From the NCBI RefSeq assembly GCF_008580665.1, contig NZ_BKDJ01000003.1, positions 1 to 64,000 on the forward strand: a DNA stretch of 64,000 bases. Reading direction: 5' to 3'. The position numbers and the translations under genes are program-made. Below the pieces are notes generated by a model. That model searched no databases. It saw only the letters and a program-made list of their open reading frames with translations, and had not been told where the DNA came from. This DNA is from Zafaria cholistanensis. Its GTDB lineage: Bacteria > Actinomycetota > Actinomycetes > Actinomycetales > Micrococcaceae. Each line of letters starts with the position of its first letter. Position 1 is the first letter of the stretch. This document shows positions 58,389 through 64,000 of this stretch, piece by piece.

Positions 58389-59602
58389 CAGGCCCCGGTG
58401 AGTACGCCGTCGGCGGCGAGCCGCCGCAGGGTGCCGGCTGCGAAGCCGAGGTCGGCGAGGACCGCCTCGGTGTGTTCGCCGACTTCCGGGACGCCGTGGT
58501 AGGTCGGCTCGGCGGAGCCGGCCACGTGGAGAATCGGCCCGGTCATCATCGCGTTGCCGAGGATGGTCCCGGACAGGTTGACCAAGGTGCGTTCCAGGAA
58601 GTGCGGATCCTGGACGATGTCGCTGGAGTCGTTCACCGGCGCGGCGACCACCTCGTAGTCCTCCAGGGTGTCCAGGACCTTGTGGCGCGGCATCGAGCCG
58701 ACCCAGGCCTTGACGATCTCCTGCAGGTCGGCATTGTTCTGCATGCGGGCCGCGTTGGTGGCGTAGCGCTCGTCCGTCTTCAGCTCCGGCCGGCCCATCG
58801 CGTCGAACAGCCGCATGGCGATGGTCTGGGCCGAGGCCGCGATGGAGAGCCACCCGCCGTCCTTGGCCTGGTAGATCCCCCGGGGCGACGCGGAGCCGGA
58901 CGTATTGCCCACCCGGGTCATGACGGTTCCGGTGGAGGTGTAGTTCAGCAGGGCGTCGCCGAGGATGAACATCAAGGGCTCGTACAAGGCAACGTCCACT
59001 TCCGAGCCCACGCCGCTGACTTCGCGCCGGAACAACGCCATGGCGGTGCCGAAGGCCGCCGAGATGCCGGCGATCGAATCGGCGAAACCGAACGGCGGGG
59101 CCGTGGGCGGGGTGTCCGGCCACCCGTTGAGGAAGGCGTAGCCGCTGGCCGTCTCGGCGACGGTGCCGAATCCCGGCCTGCTGCTGTAGGGCCCGCTCTG
59201 GCCGAAGCCGCTGACCCGGGTCAGCACCAGGCCGGGGTTGGCCTTGGACAGGACGTCGTAGCCCATGCCCCAGGCCTCGAGGCGTCCCGGGCGAAAGGAT
59301 TCGATGACCACGTCGGCGCGGCGGATGAGCTCAAGCGCCACTTCCCTCCCTTCGGGCTGGCGCAGGTCGATGCCCACAGACCGCTTCCCTGAGTTCAGGC
59401 GTGCGAATCCCAATGCCAGCCCGTCCTTTTGCGGTTGCCACTGCCTGGCCATGTCCCCGCTGACGGGGTCTTCGACCTTGATGACCTCGGCGCCGAAATC
59501 GCGCAGCATGCGTCCGGCGGTGGGGGCGGCATACATGGACCCCAACTCCACAACGCGCACGCCCTCAAGCAGGCGCGGGGTTTCCGTCTTAGGCTGATCC
59601 AT
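58388..59602 (-). CDS. CaiB/BaiF-family CoA transferase
   Basis: A 404-residue family-III CoA transferase that swaps CoA between acids without ATP. LLEGVRVVELGSMYAAPTAGR at the N-terminus, NSGKRSVGIDLRQPEG, GMGYDVLSKANPGLV and GFGQSGPYSSRPGFG are standard; the catalytic Asp is in FGFADSIAGI near residue 170. It probably activates the incoming acid by exchange with a product CoA ester. It is encoded with GntR paralogue B on the minus strand. Confidence 0.9.
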   Translation of the reverse strand: MDQPKTETPRLLEGVRVVELGSMYAAPTAGRMLRDFGAEVIKVEDPVSGDMARQWQPQKDGLALGFARLNSGKRSVGIDLRQPEGREVALELIRRADVVIESFRPGRLEAWGMGYDVLSKANPGLVLTRVSGFGQSGPYSSRPGFGTVAETASGYAFLNGWPDTPPTAPPFGFADSIAGISAAFGTAMALFRREVSGVGSEVDVALYEPLMFILGDALLNYTSTGTVMTRVGNTSGSASPRGIYQAKDGGWLSIAASAQTIAMRLFDAMGRPELKTDERYATNAARMQNNADLQEIVKAWVGSMPRHKVLDTLEDYEVVAAPVNDSSDIVQDPHFLERTLVNLSGTILGNAMMTGPILHVAGSAEPTYHGVPEVGEHTEAVLADLGFAAGTLRRLAADGVLTGA

Positions 59603-59646
59603 GGCAGCCTCACCCTCTTTCCTTCGCTACAAGCATCATTAAAGTA

Positions 59647-59660
59647 GTAATAATGATAAT
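59647..59660. promoter_or_regulatory. ATGAT-type operator of the CoA-transferase unit
   Basis: GTAATAATGATAAT, 45 bases before the CoA-transferase ATG (minus strand). It matches the site at 32366 in 13 of 14 positions. Confidence 0.5.
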
Positions 59661-59758
59661 GGATTAGGGGGGAGCGGGTTGACAAGTGCTCGATCCCGGC
59701 CCGCCGGGGGTGGAGCCTCCGTCGGTAGAGGATTTGGCCAGCGTCCAAAACCAATTGA

Positions 59759-59769
59759 ATGATTATCAT
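59759..59769. promoter_or_regulatory. Perfect palindrome ATGATTATCAT
   Basis: An 11-base palindrome with a central T, 104 bases before the SDR ATG at 59874. Its core TGATWATCA recurs at 21215. The clearest example of the window's shared dyad. Confidence 0.55.
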
Positions 59770-59873
59770 AGTATTGTCTTGCTTGGCAGGACGGTGCACC
59801 GTCGGCGAGCAAGCGGCTCGGCGTGCGGGAAGCGTCGTCGTGGGCCAGGGGACCACCTATTCAAGGGGAGAGC

Positions 59874-60638
59874 ATGCGTACCGAAATCCCAAACGCTTTC
59901 GATCTTAAGGGCCGCGTCGCGCTGGTGACGGGCGGGAGCCGCGGACTGGGAAGGGCCATGGCCCTTGGTCTGGCGCGCGCGGGTGCCGACATCATCGTCG
60001 CCAGCCGCAAGGGTGAGGCCTGCGAGGAGTTCGCGCGCGAAATCGAGGCCGAAACCGGGCGGCGGGCCATGGGCTTCGGCGTGCACGTCGGGCGATGGGC
60101 CGACCTGGACTCGCTGGTGGACGCCTCCTATGAGCGGTTCGGCAAGGTCGATGTGCTGGTCAACAATGCGGGCATGTCCCCGCTCTACGATTCCGTCGAC
60201 ACGCTGAGCGAGGAGCTCTTCGACAAAGTGCTTGACGTCAACCTCAAGGGCCCGTTCCGCCTTTCGGCCCTCGTCGGCACCCGGATGGCGGCCGGCGATG
60301 GCGGCTCCATCATCAACATCTCAAGCGCGGCCGCCGTTCATCCCAAGCCGCACGTGCTGCCGTACGCCGCGGCCAAGGCCGGCCTGAACGCCCTCACCAT
60401 CGGACTGGCCCACAGCTTCGGTCCCACTGTCCGCGTCAATGCCATCATGGCGGGCACCTTCCTGACCGACGTCAGCAAGGCCTGGGATGAGGAGGCTTTT
60501 GCCCGACGGGCGCAGGCGTTCGCCCTGCGGCGCGGTGGCCAGCCCGAGGAGATCGTTGGCACGGCTCTCTATCTGGCCAGCGACGCGTCCAGCTACACCA
60601 CCGGCGCGATCATTGCCGTGGACGGTGGCCAGCCCTAG
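59874..60638 (+). CDS. SDR-family oxidoreductase
   Basis: A 254-residue short-chain dehydrogenase. VALVTGGSRGLGRAMALGL, NNAGMSPLYDSVDTLSE, NISSAAAVHPKPHVLPYAAAKAG with Tyr and Lys, and TTGAIIAVDGGQP at the end. AGGGGAGAGC precedes the ATG. Divergent from the CoA transferase and preceded by the palindromes at 59647 and 59759. Probable dehydrogenase of a cyclic or acyl hydroxy intermediate. Confidence 0.87.
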   Translation: MRTEIPNAFDLKGRVALVTGGSRGLGRAMALGLARAGADIIVASRKGEACEEFAREIEAETGRRAMGFGVHVGRWADLDSLVDASYERFGKVDVLVNNAGMSPLYDSVDTLSEELFDKVLDVNLKGPFRLSALVGTRMAAGDGGSIINISSAAAVHPKPHVLPYAAAKAGLNALTIGLAHSFGPTVRVNAIMAGTFLTDVSKAWDEEAFARRAQAFALRRGGQPEEIVGTALYLASDASSYTTGAIIAVDGGQP

Positions 60639-60675
60639 GGCCTGGGTCCGGGGGGTTCATGGCCCGTCCATCAAA

Positions 60676-60694
60676 AATAATCTATGGTCATGAT
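60676..60694 (+). promoter_or_regulatory. Promoter/operator of the etf operon
   Basis: AATAATCTATGGTCATGAT contains TATGGT (60683-60688) as -10 and a TCATGAT dyad, 118 bases before etfB. The AATAATCTA part also occurs at 34540. Confidence 0.45.
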
Positions 60695-60811
60695 ATGCAT
60701 GTTTCTGCTACGGTGTTCACATCACGGCCACAGGTTTCGGGCCTGACTCACCGAAAGCTGCCGGGGCCTTGGATCCATGTGGGAAACGGGCGCAAGCAAA
60801 GGAGTTAAGTA

Positions 60812-61591
60812 ATGAAGATCGTCGTGCTTATGAAGCAGGTGCCGGACACCTACGGCGAGCGTCGGCTCGACACGCAAACCGGACGGGTGGACCGGGGATC
60901 GAGCGAAGCCATTGTCGACGAGATCAGCGAACGCGCACTCGAGGTCGCGCTCAGGTACAAGGACTCCCACAAGGGAACCCACGTCACGGTGCTCACCATG
61001 GGGCCGGCTTCCGCCAACGCAGCGCTGCGCAAGGGCCTGTCCATGGGTGCCGACGCAGCTATCCACGTGCTCGACGACGCACTCGTCGGGGCCGACATGG
61101 GCCAGACCGCCGCGGTCCTGGCCGCCGCGCTCCCGCGCAACGAGTACGACCTCGTGATCGCCGGCAACGAATCGACGGACGGCCGGGGCGGCGCCGTTCC
61201 GGCGATGCTGGCCGAGCACCTGAACCTCCCGCACCTCAGCTTCCTCGATTCGGTCGAGCTCTCGGTCGGGGAAGTCTCGGGGGAGCGCGTCAGCGAATAC
61301 GGAAGCCTGGACGTGCGCGCACCCCTGCCCGCGGTCGTCTCGATCACCGAGCGCGCGGCCGAAGCCCGCTTCCCGAACTTCAAGGGCATCATGACCGCAA
61401 AGCGGAAGCCGCTGAGCGTTGTTTCGCTGGCCGAGCTCGGACTGGGGCCGGCCGAAGCGCTGGCCGGGGCCCGCTCGGTGGTCCTTTGCGCCAGCGCGCG
61501 CCCGGCACGCGCTGCCGGAACCAAGATCGTCGACGAGGGGAATGCGGGAGAGCAGCTCGCCGAATTCCTGGCCGCCAACCGCCTGATCTAA
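60812..61591 (+). CDS. etfB: Electron transfer flavoprotein beta subunit
   Basis: A 259-residue ETF beta. MKIVVLMKQVPDTYGERRL is the family N-terminus; ISERALEVALRYKD and LVIAGNESTDGRGGAVPAMLAEHLNLP (AMP-binding region) are typical; ARFPNFKGIMTAKRKPL is the conserved recognition loop. AAAGGAG precedes the ATG. With EtfA it accepts electrons from the four acyl-CoA dehydrogenases of this island. Confidence 0.95.
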   Translation: MKIVVLMKQVPDTYGERRLDTQTGRVDRGSSEAIVDEISERALEVALRYKDSHKGTHVTVLTMGPASANAALRKGLSMGADAAIHVLDDALVGADMGQTAAVLAAALPRNEYDLVIAGNESTDGRGGAVPAMLAEHLNLPHLSFLDSVELSVGEVSGERVSEYGSLDVRAPLPAVVSITERAAEARFPNFKGIMTAKRKPLSVVSLAELGLGPAEALAGARSVVLCASARPARAAGTKIVDEGNAGEQLAEFLAANRLI

Positions 61592-61605
61592 CGGAGGAAC
61601 CGAAC

Positions 61606-62577
61606 ATGTCCAACGTACTCGCACTCATCGAGACCTCGGCTGCCGGCGAAATCCGCAGCACCGCCGCCTCGCTCCTTGCCGCCGCAGCCCGGCTCGGCAC
61701 TCCCGTGGCCGTTGTGGCCGCGGCGCCGGGCTCCGCTGCCGGGCTGGCGGAGCAGCTGGGTTCGCTCGGCGCCGCCCAGGTCTACCTTGCCGAAAGCGAC
61801 CAGGTGGGCCGGCTGCTTGCCACGCCACAGGTCGAAGCGCTCGCCGCCGCGGCGGCGGAGCTGGAACCGGCCGCCATCCTGACGGTGAACTCGGTTGAAG
61901 GCCGCGACGTGGCCGGCCGGCTCGCCGTGCGCCTGCGCGCCGGGCTGATCACCGACGCCGTGGACCTGCGCCCCAGCGACACGGGCTGGGTGGCTGTCCA
62001 TTCGGTCTTTGGCGGCGCCTACACCGTCGAATCCACCATTGAGGGAGGACCGGCCGTAATCACTGTCCGCCCCGGGGCGGTCGAGGACCGCGCACCCGCG
62101 CAGGCCGCCACCCTCACCACCGTCCCGCTGGGCACCTCCGCCAGCGCGGCCGCCGTCATCGACGGGATCCGGGACACCGTGGCCACCTCGAGCCGCCCCG
62201 AACTGCGCGGGGCCGAGAAGGTGGTTTCCGGCGGCCGGGGCCTGGGCTCGAAGGAGAACTTCGTGCTCGTCGAACAGCTCGCGGACTCGCTCGGGGCTGC
62301 GGTGGGGGCCTCACGCGCCGCCGTCGACGCCGGCTACGTGCCGCAGACGTTCCAGGTCGGGCAAACCGGCACCTCCGTGTCCCCCCAGCTCTACATCGCC
62401 CTCGGCATTTCCGGGGCCATCCAGCACCGGGCCGGAATGCAAACGTCCAAGACCATCGTCGCGATCAACAAGGACCCGGACTCGCCGATCTTCGACATCG
62501 CCGACTTCGGCGTCGTCGGGGACGTCTTCGCCGTCGTGCCGCAGCTGGTCAAAGCCATCGAGGCCCGAGCCAGCTAG
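61606..62577 (+). CDS. etfA: Electron transfer flavoprotein alpha subunit
   Basis: A 323-residue ETF alpha. The C-terminal FAD-binding domain has [56 protein letters not shown] and [20 protein letters not shown]. It follows etfB by 14 bases. It ends at a 14-bp hairpin, after which the membrane cytochrome b gene starts. Confidence 0.95.
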   Translation: MSNVLALIETSAAGEIRSTAASLLAAAARLGTPVAVVAAAPGSAAGLAEQLGSLGAAQVYLAESDQVGRLLATPQVEALAAAAAELEPAAILTVNSVEGRDVAGRLAVRLRAGLITDAVDLRPSDTGWVAVHSVFGGAYTVESTIEGGPAVITVRPGAVEDRAPAQAATLTTVPLGTSASAAAVIDGIRDTVATSSRPELRGAEKVVSGGRGLGSKENFVLVEQLADSLGAAVGASRAAVDAGYVPQTFQVGQTGTSVSPQLYIALGISGAIQHRAGMQTSKTIVAINKDPDSPIFDIADFGVVGDVFAVVPQLVKAIEARAS

Positions 62578-62583
62578 TTCGCC

Positions 62584-62614
62584 GTCCCCGGCCGGACACC
62601 GTCCGGTCGGGGAC
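62584..62614 (+). terminator. 14-bp hairpin after etfA
   Basis: Arms 62584-62597 and 62601-62614, one G-U pair, three-base loop. It could be a partial terminator before the cytochrome gene. Confidence 0.65.
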
Positions 62615-62686
62615 AAAGCCCCCAGCATCACCGTTCCAACAGGCCACCGGACGGGAACCGTCCATTCCAGGGAGACACGTAGCCCC

Positions 62687-63622
62687 ATGTCCACATCGAC
62701 TCCGACGAAAACCACGGCTGCCAAAGGCAAGTGGTCCAAACTGGTTTGGATCCTGCCCCTCGCTCTCGTAATCCTCCTTGCCGTCGTCCTTGCAGCCAAA
62801 GGCCTCCGCGAAATCCCTGCCGTCCAGTCCTTTTTGGCGGACTATCCCGGCGAATCCGAGTTGCCGCACGGAGCTCCCGTTGGGTTCCCCGCGTGGCTGG
62901 CCTGGCAGCACTTCCTGAACGCCCTGCTGATGCTTCTGATCATCCGCAGCGGCTGGCTTGTCAGGACCACCACACGGCCGCCGGCCTACTGGACCCGCAA
63001 CAACAAGGGACTGGTCCGCACCAAGAACCCGCCCACGAAGATGAGCCTGCACCTCTGGCTCCACCTCAGCCTGGACGCGCTGTGGATCCTGAACGGCGCC
63101 GTCTTCTTTGCCCTCATCTTTGCCACCGGGCAATGGATGCGGATCGTGCCGCAGAGCTGGGATGTCTTCCCCAACGCGCTCTCGGCGGCGCTGCAATACG
63201 CGTCGCTGGACTGGCCGCATGAAAACGGATGGGTCAACTACAACAGCCTGCAGGTCCTGGCCTACTTCACCACGGTCTTCATCGCCGCCCCGCTGGCCAT
63301 CGCCACCGGGCTGCGGATGTCTTCGGCCTGGCCCAAGCACACCGAGAAGCTGAACAGGCTGTACCCGATCGAGGCGGCCCGGGCGGTCCACCTGCCGGTC
63401 ATGGTCTATTTCGTCGGTTTCATCATTGTCCACGTGACCTTGGTCCTGGCCACCGGTGCGCTGCGCAACCTGAACCACATGTATGCCGCCCGCGACGACG
63501 GCGGATGGACCGGTTTCTGGATCTTCGCGGCGTCGCTGGTCGTGATGGTCCTCGGGTGGACCGCCGTCCGGCCGATCCTGCTGCGGCCGATCGCTTCCCT
63601 CGCCGGATCGGTCACCCGATAG
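62687..63622 (+). CDS. Membrane cytochrome b (b561/hydrogenase-b-like)
   Basis: A 311-residue membrane protein with five or six helices. Candidate heme ligands are the His in WLAWQHFLNAL, in SLHLWLHLSLDALW, and in AVHLPVMVYFVGFIIVHV. This fits a di-heme cytochrome b561-like quinone reductase or anchor. It lies 109 bases after etfA and no ETF:quinone oxidoreductase is present in the window. It may carry electrons from ETF or another dehydrogenase into the quinone pool; this is inference from position only. Confidence 0.75.
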   Translation: MSTSTPTKTTAAKGKWSKLVWILPLALVILLAVVLAAKGLREIPAVQSFLADYPGESELPHGAPVGFPAWLAWQHFLNALLMLLIIRSGWLVRTTTRPPAYWTRNNKGLVRTKNPPTKMSLHLWLHLSLDALWILNGAVFFALIFATGQWMRIVPQSWDVFPNALSAALQYASLDWPHENGWVNYNSLQVLAYFTTVFIAAPLAIATGLRMSSAWPKHTEKLNRLYPIEAARAVHLPVMVYFVGFIIVHVTLVLATGALRNLNHMYAARDDGGWTGFWIFAASLVVMVLGWTAVRPILLRPIASLAGSVTR

Positions 63623-63678
63623 GCAGCCGCCCCGGGGGGCCGCCCGGACGGTTGGCCTGGAGGCAGGACCAGGCGAAA

Positions 63679-63739
63679 ATGAACTGCTCCCTGAGAGGTG
63701 GACTGAAAATTCAGTTCTGACTTTCGGGGAGCAGTTCAT
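63679..63739. mobile_element. Inverted repeat resembling joined IS3-type ends
   Basis: ATGAACTGCTCCC (63679-63691) and its exact complement (63727-63739) enclose 35 bases with a second inner repeat, ACTGAA / TTCAGT. TGAACTGCTCCC at the tips resembles termini of IS3-family elements. No transposase or target duplication is seen. It may be a relic or solo end, or just a terminator for the cytochrome gene. Confidence 0.35.
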
Positions 63740-63887
63740 GTTTAAAAGCAGTACGTTGTCTGAGGAGCAGCTCCAACAGGCATTGCGGTTGCGTGCGTCC
63801 CGAGCAGGGTGGGTTTGTGATCTTTGCAGGCCCGGATCGATGCCCTCGCCTTGGGGGACGGAACGGCGGCCGAGCCGCCGTCGGCCG

Positions 63888-64000
63888 CTAGGAAACGGCC
63901 GACGGGGCGAGGGCGGCCGCTGCTTGGCCGTCGGCGAAGCCCTGGGCGTAGGCTTCGTCGCTGCCGATCCTGAACATGTCCTGTTCGGCGGGGCGGATGA
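63888..64000 (-). CDS. 3' end of an unidentified gene
   Basis: The last 37 codons of a minus-strand gene that continues past the window; the end reads DMFRIGSDEAYAQGFADGQ then AAALAPSAVS and TAG. Codon use is normal for the window (GC-rich third positions). The family is not recognisable from this piece. Confidence 0.6.
   Translation of the reverse strand, partial: IRPAEQDMFRIGSDEAYAQGFADGQAAAALAPSAVS

Noticed and set aside
59679-59684. TTGACA as a -35 box for the SDR at 59874
   Set aside because: No -10 box at 15-19 bases; the downstream sequence is GC-rich.
1-64000. tRNA, rRNA or prophage genes
   Set aside because: No cloverleaf, rRNA core sequence, integrase or phage structural gene was recognised on either strand by reading.
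63738-64000. A plus-strand frame beginning MFKSSTLSEEQ as a transposase start
   Set aside because: It starts within the inverted repeat, lacks a ribosome site, and its later part is antisense to the convincing end of a minus-strand gene; no transposase motif is visible.

Overview
The window is high-GC DNA (AT-rich only at promoters) from an actinobacterium. The signs are GTG and TTG starts, several TANNNT boxes 6-7 bases before an ATG (leaderless transcripts), LLM-type flavin/F420 enzymes with an F420:NADP oxidoreductase, and FCD-type GntR regulators. The genus cannot be fixed from sequence alone; a Micrococcales member would fit.

Bases 1-6444 look like ordinary chromosome: a Vms1/Rv2629-type protein, a cupin, two CynX/NimT-type MFS carriers, a class-I glutamine amidotransferase-like hydrolase (peptidase C26), and a GntR regulator translationally coupled to the second carrier. 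A near-perfect palindrome overlaps the predicted promoter of that carrier-regulator pair.

From 6566 to about 62600 nearly every gene fits one large catabolic island. (1) A seven-gene minus-strand operon (15962 down to 6566) encodes an Old-Yellow-type enoate reductase, ADP-forming acyl-CoA synthetase, LLM monooxygenase, SDR, acyl-CoA dehydrogenase, thiolase and 3-hydroxyacyl-CoA dehydrogenase. (2) A plus-strand set (16215-21012) encodes a MenB/BadI-type crotonase, two acyl-CoA dehydrogenases, an amidohydrolase and a PPOX-fold protein. (3) A KstD-like dehydrogenase is followed by a complete livKHMGF importer and a broken second livK. (4) A run of SnoaL, three hotdog proteins, CoA ligase and crotonase follows. 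(5) SDR and LLM genes. (6) A tight operon carries CoA ligase, acyl-CoA dehydrogenase, CoA-ester lyase, MaoC and aldehyde dehydrogenase. (7) GMC oxidoreductase and a second aldehyde dehydrogenase flank a P450 system with two different ferredoxins, a reductase and a cytoplasmic HtaA-domain protein. (8) Two almost identical GntR regulators, a second KstD-like enzyme, a minus-strand beta-oxidation/F420 operon with an MFS carrier, a CaiB-type CoA transferase, and etfBA next to a membrane cytochrome b complete it.

A consistent reading is import of an organic acid or ring compound, oxidation by P450, GMC and ALDH, CoA activation, ring dehydrogenation and reduction, hydrolytic ring opening, then beta-oxidation with electrons passed to ETF. 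The substrate is not determined. An alicyclic, terpenoid or steroid-like acid fits best, which is an inference. The island is studded with AT-rich dyads sharing an ATGATWA half-site; with two GntR paralogues whose recognition helices are identical, they suggest one regulon. The window ends in a short inverted repeat resembling insertion-sequence ends and the 3' end of an unidentified minus-strand gene.
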